NCBI GenBank assembly: GCA_017396365.1
Contig: JAFQMD010000005.1
Location: 1 to 64,000 of the forward strand
Direction: 5' to 3'
Length of the DNA: 64,000 nucleotides
From: Clostridia bacterium
Lineage (GTDB): Bacteria > Bacillota > Clostridia > Christensenellales > Borkfalkiaceae
Part shown: positions 7,870 to 16,644 of the stretch, piece after piece
Layout of the letters: every line of letters begins with the position of its first letter
How positions within the stretch are numbered: the stretch's first letter is position 1
The notes under the pieces: generated by a model
The model's input: only the letters and a program-made list of their open reading frames with translations
Told to the model about the DNA's origin: nothing
Database searches by the model: none
Position numbers and translations under genes: made by a program

Positions 7870-8847
7870 TTATTTATTTTTGTCAACAAGTCTTTCTTCA
7901 TATTTTGTGTAAGCCTTAATTATTTCCATAACCAAGGCGTGTCTAACGACGTCTTTCGCCGTTAAAAATACGCTTTCTATACCCTCGATATTTTTTAAAA
8001 TATCGGTTGCGTGCTTAAGCCCACTCTTCTTCCCGTCGGGAAGGTCGATTTGAGTTAAATCGCCGGTAACTACCATTTTACTACCGTCGCCCATACGGGT
8101 TAAAAACATTTTCATTTGCTCTTTGGTAGTGTTTTGCGCCTCGTCTAAAATTATGAACGCGTTGGATAAAGTCCTACCGCGCATATAGGCAAGCGGAGCA
8201 ATTTCAATAACTCCCCTTTCCATAAGTTTGACGTAACTGTCAAGCCCTAACATTTCTTGGAGCGCGTCGTATAAAGGTCTTAAATACGGATCGACTTTGG
8301 TCTGCAAGTCGCCCGGTAAAAATCCGAGTTTTTCGCCTGCTTCAACGGCAGGACGAGTTAAAATAATCTTTTCGACTTCCTTGTTTTTAAACGCCGAAAC
8401 AGCCATCGCAACGGCGAGATAAGTTTTACCCGTTCCCGCAGGACCTACGCCGAAAACCACCGTGTTTTTCTTGATTGCGTCAACGTATTTCTTTTGACCA
8501 ACCGTCTTACACTTTATTTGCTTGCCCCTATGCGTTATCGCAATAACGCCCGACATAACCTTTTCAATGCCTTCGGCATTGCCTTCTTTTGCAAGTTCTA
8601 TGCAATAGTTAATTCTCGTTTTGTCGAGAGGTTCGCCAGATTTTATTATTTGGGCTAGTTTACTTATAACCGTCTCTGCCAAAAGTACGTTTTGCTCGTC
8701 GCCCGAAAGGCGAATGCCCGTGCCTTCAACGTACGCAAAAACGCCCGTTTCCCTTGCTATAATATTCAAATTTTCGTCGAAAACCCCCAAAAGTTTTGAA
8801 AGATTTTCTAAACTGCCGATATCGGCAAATACAGTAAATTCTGCCAA
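7870..8847 (-). CDS. phoH: PhoH family ATPase
   Basis: PhoH-like proteins are cytoplasmic P-loop ATPases, related to the ATPase half of superfamily 1 helicases, with a suspected role in RNA metabolism. The 325 residues contain Walker A GPAGTGKT at 135-142 and Walker B FIILDEAQN near 232-240. The gene starts with TTG at 8847: GGAG lies five bases upstream and no better ATG is available in the conserved N-terminus. It is followed by pgpH after 14 bases. Confidence 0.93.
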   Translation of the reverse strand: MAEFTVFADIGSLENLSKLLGVFDENLNIIARETGVFAYVEGTGIRLSGDEQNVLLAETVISKLAQIIKSGEPLDKTRINYCIELAKEGNAEGIEKVMSGVIAITHRGKQIKCKTVGQKKYVDAIKKNTVVFGVGPAGTGKTYLAVAMAVSAFKNKEVEKIILTRPAVEAGEKLGFLPGDLQTKVDPYLRPLYDALQEMLGLDSYVKLMERGVIEIAPLAYMRGRTLSNAFIILDEAQNTTKEQMKMFLTRMGDGSKMVVTGDLTQIDLPDGKKSGLKHATDILKNIEGIESVFLTAKDVVRHALVMEIIKAYTKYEERLVDKNK

Positions 8848-8859
8848 AATTTCTCCTTT

Positions 8860-9762
8860 TTACCCGACCACCACGAGATAATAAAGGGTTACCGAGTAAA
8901 TAATTTGACCGTCTTTTTTATTTTGAGCAACTTCCGTTTTTACTATTTGCTCGCTATTTAAACTTTCTTTCGCGAGTAAAATTGCCCTGTTTTTATATTT
9001 TTCACCACTTGCAAAACTTTTATAATCAAAGTTAAATTGCGCTTTTATTTCAACTTCGCCGAGAGCGTAAGTCTTAACTTTTTGCTCGTTCCACTCGTAA
9101 TATCCGTCTATTAAAAGACTGCCTTTTTTAACCTTGTCGCCAACTTTTACAGTAGCAGTTCCGCTATATACGTTTACGGCTACGACTTCGCCCGAAACGG
9201 TGGAAACGATACTGTCTTTTTTAACGTCTATAGGCTGTGTTTTTTGAATTGCCTTTCTTGCCTCGACGGTGAGTATTCTCCCCTTTTTTTCAATCGAAAC
9301 GAAAGAAATATCTTGATTTTTAGAATAAATCGCTTTTTCTAAACTTTTTAAATCCGCCGTCAAAAAAGAATTTTCTTTTACGCCGTTGGTTTTCAAAACT
9401 TCTTCTATTTGGTTTGCAAAATACTGCCCGTCCGCCGTGTATTCTATTTTTGAAATAAACCCGTCAAAAACAAGGCAAACGCACAAAAAAACGGCAAAAC
9501 ACAAAGCAATTCCTATTCTCTTTTGCAAAAACTTAACGGGCGACACCTTGCCATAATATTTTATTCTACGTATATTATAACACATATTGCGAGAAATTGC
9601 AAAAAGTTTTTTACTATCGCAACAATCTATTGAAAGAATTATTTTTTCTCGATGAAATTCGACGTTTGAAACGGGCACTTTTTGAGCGGATAACCTTTGA
9701 ATAAGGCTGAAACCTTGAGCGCCGACAATTTCGTATCTATAAAACAATTTACCTCTTTTCAC
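8860..9762 (-). CDS. yqfD: Sporulation protein YqfD
   Basis: YqfD is a membrane protein of sporulating Firmicutes, made in the mother cell. The 300-residue product has a cytoplasmic N-terminal domain (KVPVSNVEF), one membrane helix at about residues 90-108 and an external domain with the family pattern KKDSIVSTVSGEVVAVNVYSG (in parts) around residues 180-210. It is shorter than the roughly 400-residue Bacillus protein, with the difference at the C-terminus. Its start overlaps yqfC by four bases. The yqfC-yqfD-phoH order is diagnostic of endospore formers. Confidence 0.9.
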   Translation of the reverse strand: MKRGKLFYRYEIVGAQGFSLIQRLSAQKVPVSNVEFHREKIILSIDCCDSKKLFAISRNMCYNIRRIKYYGKVSPVKFLQKRIGIALCFAVFLCVCLVFDGFISKIEYTADGQYFANQIEEVLKTNGVKENSFLTADLKSLEKAIYSKNQDISFVSIEKKGRILTVEARKAIQKTQPIDVKKDSIVSTVSGEVVAVNVYSGTATVKVGDKVKKGSLLIDGYYEWNEQKVKTYALGEVEIKAQFNFDYKSFASGEKYKNRAILLAKESLNSEQIVKTEVAQNKKDGQIIYSVTLYYLVVVG

Positions 9763-10019
9763 TTATAGCATACCCCCGTTATAAACCCGACCAAAGCCAC
9801 TTCTCCGTCCCCGTACTTTTTAATTTTTAAATTTTCGCCAACGACTTTCAAAAGACAATCTTTCAACGCGAGTTGAACTTCCATTTCAGAAAAGGTTAAA
9901 ATCTTTTTTACCCCTTCGATAAGCGCGCCGTTTTTTCCGTACAGCGTTATTCTATGACTGTAAGGAGTTATCTCTTTGCCAAGACCTAAAAAAGAAAGCG
10001 CGTCTTCAATAAAAGCCAT
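9759..10019 (-). CDS. yqfC: Sporulation protein YqfC
   Basis: Small 86-residue YabP/YqfC-family protein needed for efficient sporulation in Bacillus. The pattern ..YSHRITLYGKNGALIEGVKK (residues about 20-39) and a C-terminal GFITGVCYK fit the family. It is the first gene of the operon running to recO. The DNA just upstream shows two GTATATATT words spaced as in a mother-cell sigma-E promoter. Confidence 0.9.
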   Translation of the reverse strand: MAFIEDALSFLGLGKEITPYSHRITLYGKNGALIEGVKKILTFSEMEVQLALKDCLLKVVGENLKIKKYGDGEVALVGFITGVCYK

Positions 10020-10035
10020 AAAAAAATCCTCTTAC

Positions 10036-10066
10036 AATATATACTTCGCATTGATGAAATATATAC
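10036..10066 (-). promoter_or_regulatory. Possible sigma-E-type promoter of yqfC
   Basis: GTATATATT is repeated at 10066-10058 and 10044-10036 on the minus strand, 13 bases apart, about 20 bases before the yqfC start codon. Spacing and AT pattern resemble the ATATT / CATAnnnT boxes of sigma-E promoters, and yqfC is sigma-E controlled in Bacillus. The -10 match is imperfect. Confidence 0.3.
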
Positions 10067-10140
10067 CATAAAAGGATTGATTTTTATTAAAAATACGCCT
10101 ATAAGTCGATTATATTGCAATTTTGCTAATTTTATAGTAA

Positions 10141-10396
10141 TTTAAAGGTTTAGTTGCAAGTTAATCAAGGCTCGCAAGTAATTTACAGGTGAGATAGACC
10201 TTGTTGGTCATCTCAGTTGGAAATTATCTTGCAGTTAACGCAGATTAACGATGTAAATATGCTTTTAACCTTTAAAGGATTAGTTGCGAGTTAATCAAGG
10301 CTCGCAAGTAATTTACAGGTGAGATAGACCTTGTTGGTCATCTCAGTTGGAAATTATCTTGCAGTTAACGCAGATTAACGACGTAAATAAGCCTTT
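10141..10396. repeat. 130-bp tandem duplication with imperfect palindrome, overlapping metK 3' end
   Basis: Bases 10141-10266 and 10271-10396 are near-identical (period 130). Each unit holds nested inverted repeats: GTTAATC...GATTAAC outside, GCAAGTAATTT against AAATTATCTTGC in the middle, and GAGATAGACC against GGTCATCTC at the centre, so either strand can fold into one long hairpin. The second copy runs into the last codons and stop of metK. The whole metK-yqfC gap is filled by it. Confidence 0.9.
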
Positions 10397-11547
10397 AAAT
10401 CGTCCACTCGGTCAAGACGCTCCCAAGGAAATTCACTCCTTCCAAAGTGTCCGTACGCCGCCGTGTTTTTATAGATAGGACGACGAAGTTCTAACGTCTT
10501 TATAATTGAATGTGGACGAAGGTCGAATTCCTTTGCGATAATATCCGCAATTTCTCCGTCGGAAAGTTTACCCGTGCCTTTAGTATTTACGAAAAGGGAT
10601 ACGGGTTTTGCAACGCCGATTGCGTACGCTACTTCTAACGTGCACTCTTTAGCAAGCCCTGATGCAACTACGTTTTTACAAATATATCTCGCCATATACG
10701 CAGCGCTTCTGTCAACTTTCGTCGGATCTTTTCCGCTAAACGCGCCACCGCCGTGCGGACAACTGCCACCGTAAGTATCAACGATTATCTTTCTACCCGT
10801 AAGTCCGCTATCTCCGTGCGGTCCGCCGATTTCAAATCTTCCGGTTGGATTTATAAAATACTTAGTGTTTTCGTCGATAAGTTCTTTTGGAAGACAAGCG
10901 AGTATTACTTGTTTTTTAACGTCGTCGCGAAGTTGTTCGGTCGAAACGGTCTCGCTATGCTGAGTTGAAACGACTACCGTGTCAATGCGTTTTACCTTTC
11001 CGTCTTCGTATTCAACTGTAACTTGGCTCTTTCCGTCCGGACGAAGATAAGGCAAAAGACCGCTCTTTCTAACTTCGGTAAGTTTTCTCGTAAGTTTATG
11101 CGCAAGAGTTATTGCCATAGGCATATATTCTTCGGTTTCGTCACAAGCGTATCCGAACATCATACCTTGGTCGCCTGCGCCGTGAAGGTCGGCTTCGTCT
11201 CCGCTCTCCCTATGTTCTACCGAACTGTCAACGCCGAGCGCTATGTCCGCGCTTTGTTCGTGAATTGCTGTGAGAACAGCGCAAGTATCGCAGTCAAAAC
11301 CGTATTTTGCTCTATCGTAACCGATTTCTCTTACCGTTTCCCTTGCAACAGTTTGTATATCAACGTAACAATCGGTGGTGATTTCGCCCATTACAAGAAC
11401 AAGACCTGTCGTAACCGACGTTTCACATGCAACTCTTGCATTTGGGTCTTTTGCTAAAATGGCGTCGAGTACCGCGTCGGAAATTTGGTCGCAAATTTTG
11501 TCGGGATGCCCTTCGGTAACGCTTTCACTTGTAAAAAATTTGTTCAT
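10375..11547 (-). CDS. metK: S-adenosylmethionine synthetase
   Basis: MetK makes S-adenosylmethionine from methionine and ATP (EC 2.5.1.6). The 390 residues are full length, with GEITT near 54-58, the substrate loop [11 protein letters not shown] near residue 124 and the phosphate-binding [16 protein letters not shown] near 265. The last eight codons (about ten with partial conservation) are part of the 130-bp repeated element, so the exact C-terminus DDLKAYLRR may have been shaped by it. Transcription starts from a consensus promoter divergent from the radical SAM gene. Supply of methionine is handled by the T-box-controlled metNIQ genes 3.5 kb away. Confidence 0.97.
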   Translation of the reverse strand: MNKFFTSESVTEGHPDKICDQISDAVLDAILAKDPNARVACETSVTTGLVLVMGEITTDCYVDIQTVARETVREIGYDRAKYGFDCDTCAVLTAIHEQSADIALGVDSSVEHRESGDEADLHGAGDQGMMFGYACDETEEYMPMAITLAHKLTRKLTEVRKSGLLPYLRPDGKSQVTVEYEDGKVKRIDTVVVSTQHSETVSTEQLRDDVKKQVILACLPKELIDENTKYFINPTGRFEIGGPHGDSGLTGRKIIVDTYGGSCPHGGGAFSGKDPTKVDRSAAYMARYICKNVVASGLAKECTLEVAYAIGVAKPVSLFVNTKGTGKLSDGEIADIIAKEFDLRPHSIIKTLELRRPIYKNTAAYGHFGRSEFPWERLDRVDDLKAYLRR

Positions 11548-11602
11548 AATAAAATCCTTTTTGCAAAAATAAGATTTGTGGTCGTTTTTTGCAACGTATA
11601 TA

Positions 11603-11631
11603 ATTATATATCATAAAAAAACGTTTGTCAA
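11603..11631 (-). promoter_or_regulatory. Promoter of metK
   Basis: Minus strand: TTGACA (11631-11626), exactly 17 bases, TATAAT (11608-11603): a perfect consensus sigma-A promoter. The -10 region lies in the palindrome TATATAATTATATA. Confidence 0.85.
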
Positions 11632-11653
11632 TCTTAAAAGATAATGTTAAAAT
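11625..11653 (+). promoter_or_regulatory. Promoter of the radical SAM gene, overlapping that of metK
   Basis: TTGTCA (11625-11630), 17 bases, TAAAAT (11648-11653). Its -35 box overlaps the metK -35 on the other strand, so the two promoters probably compete. Confidence 0.55.
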
Positions 11654-11670
11654 AAAGTAAAGGAGTTTTT

Positions 11671-12537
11671 ATGAGCGGGCTTTGTAAAATTTGTCCGATA
11701 GAGTGTAACGCCGATAGAAATAGCGGAGTAGGCTACTGCGGACAATCGAATAAAATTAAAATTGCAAAATACTATCTACACACCTTTGAAGAACCGCCGA
11801 TTAGCGGAAAGAACGGTTCGGGCACGGTGTTTTTTTGCGGTTGTTCACTAAAGTGCGTTTTTTGCCAAAACTACCAACTCTCACGCTCTCAAACGGGCAA
11901 GGAAATTTCGCCTAGTCAACTCGCAGAAATTTTTAAAGAACTTGAAAATATGGGCGCTCACAACGTAAACTTAGTTACCCCTGCTCACTTTGCGCCCCAA
12001 ATAGTAGAAGCGCTAAAAATTTACCGTCCAAAAATACCTATCGTCTATAACACTCACTCGTACGAAAAAGTTGAAACACTTAAGATAATCGACCCATACG
12101 TCGATATTTACCTACCCGACCTTAAATTTTTCTCGTCGGAATTATCTAAAAGATATACGGGAAAAGCCGACTATTTTGACGTTGCGAGCAAGGCTATTTC
12201 GTTTATGCTAAACTCCAAAAAAACGGTTTTCGGTAGCGACGGAATGCTCAAACAAGGAGTCGTCGTAAGGCACATGATTATGCCACTTGGCGTAAAGGAT
12301 AGCAAAGCGCTACTTAATTGGTTTGCCCAAAATAAAGTAAACGGCGCATATCTTTCTCTCATGGGGCAATACACTCCGTTTGGCGAAAACGAAAACTTCC
12401 CCGAACTAAAACGCCCCATTACGAAAAGGGAATATCAAAGGGTTTACGAGCATCTTCTTTCGCTTAAAATAACCGACTATTTTGCGCAAGAGTTAGGCTC
12501 TGCAAGTGAAAGTTTTATTCCCAAATGGGATTTTTAA
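11671..12537 (+). CDS. PflA-like radical SAM protein (PflX/COG1313 type)
   Basis: Radical SAM enzyme related to pyruvate formate-lyase activating enzyme. The iron-sulfur signature is CGCSLKCVFCQN (C-x3-C-x2-C) at residues about 56-67, and the N-terminus adds cysteines CKICPIEC typical of the PflX group. Length (288 residues) is usual for this subfamily, whose substrate is unknown. AAGGAG precedes the ATG. The 3' end overlaps the convergent small gene by four bases. It could be an activase for a glycyl-radical enzyme, but none lies in the window. Confidence 0.88.
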   Translation: MSGLCKICPIECNADRNSGVGYCGQSNKIKIAKYYLHTFEEPPISGKNGSGTVFFCGCSLKCVFCQNYQLSRSQTGKEISPSQLAEIFKELENMGAHNVNLVTPAHFAPQIVEALKIYRPKIPIVYNTHSYEKVETLKIIDPYVDIYLPDLKFFSSELSKRYTGKADYFDVASKAISFMLNSKKTVFGSDGMLKQGVVVRHMIMPLGVKDSKALLNWFAQNKVNGAYLSLMGQYTPFGENENFPELKRPITKREYQRVYEHLLSLKITDYFAQELGSASESFIPKWDF

Positions 12538-12815
12538 TTGTTTTTCATAAGTTCCATTCCTAATAAAACACCAAATTTAAACGCCGAAACGTATTGTGAT
12601 TTCATATCTAAAAATTGCAAATTGCCAACAGCATTTAAATATTCAGCGTATTTATCACAAATAAACTTGTCGCCGTTTATTTTTTCAAACAATTGTTCTT
12701 CAATCTTTATAACCTTATCAAACGCTTCCACGTAAACTTGGTCGTTTTTATCAAAAGTTTCGTTTCTTGCGACACCACAATAAAACAATTCTTCTATAAT
12801 TGACTTATGCTCCAT
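12534..12815 (-). CDS. Small helical protein of unknown function (DUF6809-like)
   Basis: 93 residues, largely alpha-helical and acidic, without membrane segments or cysteine motifs. The layout (short N-terminal EELFYCG, long helices and a C-terminal FKFGVLLGMELM) resembles the clostridial DUF6809 family as I recall it; this is a weak match. AAAGGAG precedes the ATG by eight bases. A palindromic operator-like site lies about 85 bases upstream. No function can be proposed. Confidence 0.6.
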   Translation of the reverse strand: MEHKSIIEELFYCGVARNETFDKNDQVYVEAFDKVIKIEEQLFEKINGDKFICDKYAEYLNAVGNLQFLDMKSQYVSAFKFGVLLGMELMKNN

Positions 12816-12893
12816 ATCAATTTCTCCTTTTCTTAATAGTTCAAACTCTAAAAAGCGTTTTTAATCATTCTATCACAAAAAATCCGTTTTGTC

Positions 12894-12922
12894 TTGACGG
12901 TAGTCAAAATGACTACTAATTT
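12894..12922 (+). promoter_or_regulatory. Promoter-like site with palindromic operator as spacer
   Basis: TTGACG (12894-12899) and TAATTT (12917-12922) are separated by 17 bases, and those 17 are the perfect palindrome GTAGTCA-AAA-TGACTAC (12900-12916). It could drive a short plus-strand RNA ending at the terminator at 13007, or act as operator for the minus-strand gene at 12815. Confidence 0.4.
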
Positions 12923-12967
12923 TTGAAAAAACTTTTAACGGTGACTACGCACCTATAATATTAACGA

Positions 12968-13007
12968 AAAAGGACAATGCATACCAAAAGGTTTGCTTTG
13001 TCCTTTT
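12968..13007. terminator. Bidirectional terminator
   Basis: AAAAGGACAA (12968-12977) pairs with TTGTCCTTTT (12998-13007); T-rich flanks on both sides. It ends the DUF378 gene on the minus strand and any plus-strand transcript from 12.93 kb. Confidence 0.75.
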
Positions 13008-13218
13008 ATTTTGATAACGATTTGAAAGGTTTGTAAATTATTGCAAAGACTATAAAAAACACCGCCGAAACACCAACTAGACAAAAAAACAATCTTTGCA
13101 TAAAGGTTGCGTATCCAAAAATTTCACCCGAAATTCTAAACCCGAAAAGCCCGAAACAAAAACTGTCTAGCGCGCCTAAAATTATAAAAAAGTAAGCCGA
13201 TAAGGCGGTTATTCGCAT
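13006..13218 (-). CDS. DUF378 (YuzA-like) small membrane protein
   Basis: 70 residues with two membrane helices (about 6-28 and 42-62). The LGALDSFCFGLFGF motif followed by QRLFFCLVGVSAVFF is the DUF378 pattern (family motif LGAxNWGLVG..). AAGGAG lies eight bases before the ATG. Function unknown. The stop codon overlaps its terminator. Confidence 0.8.
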   Translation of the reverse strand: MRITALSAYFFIILGALDSFCFGLFGFRISGEIFGYATFMQRLFFCLVGVSAVFFIVFAIIYKPFKSLSK

Positions 13219-13281
13219 ATTTGCTATCTCCTTATCGGCTTATTATTCCCTTTTAAAAAATTTTTATACGCTAAAAAACGG

Positions 13282-13545
13282 TTAATCTCTATCGAGATTT
13301 TCCACCCACATATAGTCAAAATCTACCGACTCTACAAAGTCTGACGGGCGAAACCTTGCGACGTTAAATTTTGCAAAATCAAAAATATGATTTTTAAGCA
13401 CTACGGGGGTTGGTTCGTCTAAGGGGAAAAGCCCCTCTGTCAAATAGTCGGCAAAACTCGCGTAATCAAACGGCTCGTCCTTTTCAACTACGATATCTTT
13501 TACAATTTTGTCTTCTTTAATAAGTTTAATCCAAATTTTTACCAT
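13282..13545 (-). CDS. Conserved hypothetical protein
   Basis: 87 residues, acidic, with an N-terminal beta-strand segment KIWIKLIKEDKIVKDIVV and a motif PTPVVLKNHIFDF..FN...F.PSDFVESVDFD. I have the impression of having seen this pattern in clostridial hypothetical proteins but cannot name a domain. No membrane segment or signal. The next gene ends 38 bases upstream, so the two may form one transcript. Confidence 0.6.
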   Translation of the reverse strand: MVKIWIKLIKEDKIVKDIVVEKDEPFDYASFADYLTEGLFPLDEPTPVVLKNHIFDFAKFNVARFRPSDFVESVDFDYMWVENLDRD

Positions 13546-13583
13546 AGGTGCATTTTACCATAAATAAAAAATTTTTACAAGCG

Positions 13584-14504
13584 CTATTTAACACTTTCTC
13601 CACTTACTGCGTCTTGAAACATTACCCAATACCCGTCGCCCTTTAAATTAAACGGACTTTTAGGAATAAACGACGAGTAATTTTTTATTTGACTTGGTTT
13701 TGAATCGTAACTGCCGGTAAGTCCGTAGCAAACGAATTTAGGAACGTTATCTTCTACTATTATTCCTACGGCGTAAAAATTTGCGCCGTCACCAACCTTT
13801 ACCCAACGACTGTTTGCAACCATATTTTCAAGGTCAGTTTCTTTTTCTCGCTCTTTAAAAAGCCTTTCTAATTGACTTTTTACGCGCTCGTAATAGGTTT
13901 CGTCTTGCTGATTTTTTGCAAACGCGCCGTCTCCATCAATTTCAGCCGAAGAAGTACGGCTTTCTTTTTCTTCTTCTCGCTCAAAAGTCGGGCGCTCTGT
14001 AAAAACTTGCTCGCTAATAGGTTTTGTTTCATTTAATTCTCCATGCTTACGCTCTCTTTCAATTTTGTAATAATCGACTGTTGCAATCTGCTCGTCGTCG
14101 TAATCTTGCGAAGATAAAATATCGCGCGTTTTTGCGTCGCTATCTTCCGTTTTATAGCCGTTCTTCTCACTTTCTATAATCTCCCAAATTGATTTTGCGT
14201 CTTGCGAAAATTTTCCGTATGCAACGGGCAACAAAGTTTCCCCCTCCGCTTTTACTATGCATACCGCGCCCTTAAAATCTTCATAACTTTCAAAAAAACC
14301 CCCGTATAAGTCGTTTAACGGGTATTTTTTATTGTCTAAAAAGATAAAGTATTCACCGCTTTTTAAAGGACTAAGATTGACGAGCGAAACGCTTACCCCA
14401 AACTTTTCGTTTTCTTTTATACGTTTTGCAACGCCACGAACGGAGTAAAAAGAATCGTCTGTTTCGATTTGGCGAATAAGCGCCACGGGTTTTAAATTTT
14501 GCAT
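13584..14504 (-). CDS. Uncharacterised two-domain protein with charged linker
   Basis: 306 residues: a beta-rich N-terminal domain (about 1-110), a highly charged low-complexity linker (about 115-215) and a C-terminal domain with YAVGIIVEDNVPKFVCYG and GYWVMFQDAVSGE (about 235-303). The C-terminal pattern recurs in clostridial hypothetical proteins in my memory, but I know no function. No signal peptide. The charged linker suggests two independently folding parts. Confidence 0.6.
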   Translation of the reverse strand: MQNLKPVALIRQIETDDSFYSVRGVAKRIKENEKFGVSVSLVNLSPLKSGEYFIFLDNKKYPLNDLYGGFFESYEDFKGAVCIVKAEGETLLPVAYGKFSQDAKSIWEIIESEKNGYKTEDSDAKTRDILSSQDYDDEQIATVDYYKIERERKHGELNETKPISEQVFTERPTFEREEEKESRTSSAEIDGDGAFAKNQQDETYYERVKSQLERLFKEREKETDLENMVANSRWVKVGDGANFYAVGIIVEDNVPKFVCYGLTGSYDSKPSQIKNYSSFIPKSPFNLKGDGYWVMFQDAVSGESVK

Positions 14505-14628
14505 ACGCGTTTCTCCAAATTGTTTTTGGCTATGCTAAAAATTTTCCACAACCTTATTTTAAGATATGCGTGCGCGCGATAAATAATAACCTTTGTCGGC
14601 TTTTGGAAAATTTTTCATAAAAAAACAG

Positions 14629-14657
14629 TTGACAAGAACTTTTATATAGTGTAAAAT
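14629..14657 (+). promoter_or_regulatory. Promoter of the metNIQ T-box transcript
   Basis: TTGACA (14629-14634), 17 bases, TAAAAT (14652-14657), giving a start near 14664. Confidence 0.85.
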
Positions 14658-14663
14658 GCTAAC

Positions 14664-14945
14664 ATAACTTAAAATTAACGCATTGAAAAGAAGAGTAAGT
14701 AAATGGATTTGCACAGAGAAGCCCCGTTTGGTGAAAGGGGAAGAATGAAATTTTCTGAACATGGTCTTGGAGCGGTGTCCCCGATATTTAAGGGATGACG
14801 GGTTTCGCCCGATATAGCGATAGGGTATTAAAAGGTTTTCTTGCGTACCTAATAAGGTCTTTATTGTGAAATAGAGATAAAGTAAGGTGGTAACACGGTG
14901 TCAAATCGTCCTTATGGGTTTATACTCATAAGGATTTTTATTTTG
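14664..14945 (+). promoter_or_regulatory. T-box riboswitch (methionine specifier) with terminator
   Basis: Elements appear in canonical order: AGTAAGTA in the lower stem I, the GGTGAAAG distal loop, the specifier region GAACATGGTCTTGGAG, the T-box AAGGTGGTAACACGG at 14884-14898, and a terminator pairing 14909-14916 with 14927-14934 before a U-rich run. The specifier codon reads ATG, so uncharged tRNA-Met is expected to allow read-through. This fits the downstream methionine transporter. Confidence 0.93.
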
Positions 14946-14983
14946 TTTATTTAATTTAAACTTATCATAGATATAGGAGTTTT

Positions 14984-15976
14984 ATGATAGAAATTAAAAA
15001 TCTTGAAAAAACATATCCTTCTAAATCGGGCGACGTCGTAGCCTTAAAGGATATCAACTTAACCGTAGAAGACGGTGACATTTACGGCATTATCGGTCTT
15101 TCGGGCGCAGGCAAGTCAACACTCGTTAGGTGCATAAACCTACTCGAAAAGCCGACTAGCGGTCAAATTTTAATCGACGGAGAAGATTTAACTAAGGTTA
15201 CTAAAAATAGACTTTTGGAAATTCGTAAAAAGGTAAGTATGATTTTTCAACACTTTAACCTTTTACAGCAACGTAGCGTTTTGAAAAACGTTGAACTTGC
15301 AGGCGAAATTGCAGGCGATAAAAATCCTACCGAAAGGGCTAAAGAACTTTTAAAACTCGTCGGGCTTGAAGATAGGTTGAACTACTACCCGTCTCAACTT
15401 TCAGGCGGTCAACAACAAAGAGTTGCCATTGCAAGAGCGCTTATGTCTGATCCAAAAATTTTACTTTGCGACGAAGCGACTTCGGCGCTCGACCCCGAAA
15501 CAACCCATTCGATTTTAGAACTACTCAAAACGCTTAATAAAAAATTAGGGCTTACAATCGTTATAATTTCGCATCAAATGTCCGTAATTGAATCGATTTG
15601 TAACAAGGTCGCAATCATTGATAAATCTCAAATAGTTTCTTGCGGATATCTTAAAGACGTTTTTCTTTCGCCGACTAACGAAGTTGCTAAAAAACTTATC
15701 TACTCAGGACACGTAAACACGGGTATTAAGGGCGAAAAATTCGTAAAACTTATGTTCACGGGCGAAGTAGATAAACCTATCGTTGCAAACGTTATTTCCG
15801 AACTTAAAATTTCCGTTTCGATAATGTACGCCGAAACTAAGGTTATCAACGATACCGTTTGCGGTCAGGTTATTTTCCGTCTTCCGTCGTATAATGAGGA
15901 TATCAAAAAATTGACCGATTATCTAACGCGCGAAAACGTGCCGTTTGAGGAGGTGGATAGCGATGCCCTTTACTGA
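14984..15976 (+). CDS. metN: Methionine ABC transporter, ATP-binding protein
   Basis: ATPase of the MetNIQ high-affinity methionine importer. Walker A GLSGAGKST at residues 38-46, signature LSGGQQQRVAIARAL near 140, Walker B LLCDEATSALD, and a C-terminal NIL regulatory domain (about 250-330) that binds methionine and inhibits transport. AGGAG precedes the ATG. First gene after the Met T-box; its end overlaps metI by 14 bases. Confidence 0.96.
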   Translation: MIEIKNLEKTYPSKSGDVVALKDINLTVEDGDIYGIIGLSGAGKSTLVRCINLLEKPTSGQILIDGEDLTKVTKNRLLEIRKKVSMIFQHFNLLQQRSVLKNVELAGEIAGDKNPTERAKELLKLVGLEDRLNYYPSQLSGGQQQRVAIARALMSDPKILLCDEATSALDPETTHSILELLKTLNKKLGLTIVIISHQMSVIESICNKVAIIDKSQIVSCGYLKDVFLSPTNEVAKKLIYSGHVNTGIKGEKFVKLMFTGEVDKPIVANVISELKISVSIMYAETKVINDTVCGQVIFRLPSYNEDIKKLTDYLTRENVPFEEVDSDALY

Positions 15977-16634
15977 TATTTTAATAATGATAGCCGAAAC
16001 GGTTGGCGTTACTGCTCTTGCTACTCTTTTAGCCTACGTTTTAGGTCTTCCCTGCGGGGTTTTATTAAACGTTACGAGCAAAAACGGGCTTAAACCTTGC
16101 AAATGGCTAAACGTAACGGTCGGTCTTATCGTAAATATTTTACGTTCTATTCCCTGTCTTATTATAATCGTTCTTTGTATTCCTTTTACGAGAGGCATTT
16201 TCGGCAGAGGCACGGGCGAATGGTTTACAATTTTAATTCCGCTTACCGTTTGCGCGTTTGGTTTCGTTTCGAGAATGGTTGAACAATCGCTTGCAGAAGT
16301 TCCCGCAGGCGAAATCGAGGCGATTAAATCTCTCGGCGCAACCGATTTTCAAGTAATTATAAAGGTTTTACTTCCCGAAGCAAGAGTTTCACTCGTAACG
16401 GGCGTAGCGGTAGTTGCAGTGAGCATTTTGGGTTACACGTCCTTTGCTTACAACATAGGCGCAGGTGGTCTTATCTCGGGAATTTATACTTTTTACACAA
16501 GACATACGGGCGACTATTTAGGCTCTTTACTGTTTTGGGTAATGATTGTTCTCGTCGTTTTAATCGTACAGGGAATTCAAGAATTAGGGCTCTTCATAGC
16601 CAAGAAAATTGACAAGAGAAAAGTTTTAAAATAG
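15963..16634 (+). CDS. metI: Methionine ABC transporter, permease
   Basis: 223-residue membrane protein with about five helices and the permease EAA loop (EIEAIKSLGATDFQVI near 120). The start at 15963 is chosen because GGAGGTGG lies upstream at a normal distance and the protein then begins MPFTDILIM like other MetI. A start six codons earlier would lack a ribosome site. It overlaps metN and is followed by metQ after 10 bases. Confidence 0.95.
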   Translation: MPFTDILIMIAETVGVTALATLLAYVLGLPCGVLLNVTSKNGLKPCKWLNVTVGLIVNILRSIPCLIIIVLCIPFTRGIFGRGTGEWFTILIPLTVCAFGFVSRMVEQSLAEVPAGEIEAIKSLGATDFQVIIKVLLPEARVSLVTGVAVVAVSILGYTSFAYNIGAGGLISGIYTFYTRHTGDYLGSLLFWVMIVLVVLIVQGIQELGLFIAKKIDKRKVLK

Positions 16635-16644
16635 GAGAATTTTT

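Noticed and set aside
10141-10396. CRISPR array or SAM riboswitch at metK
   Set aside because: Only two repeat units without spacers, and no SAM-I/II/III core elements; the element lies behind, not before, metK.
14559-14762. 67-codon minus-strand reading frame
   Set aside because: Lies antisense to the T-box promoter and stem I, which explain the DNA fully.
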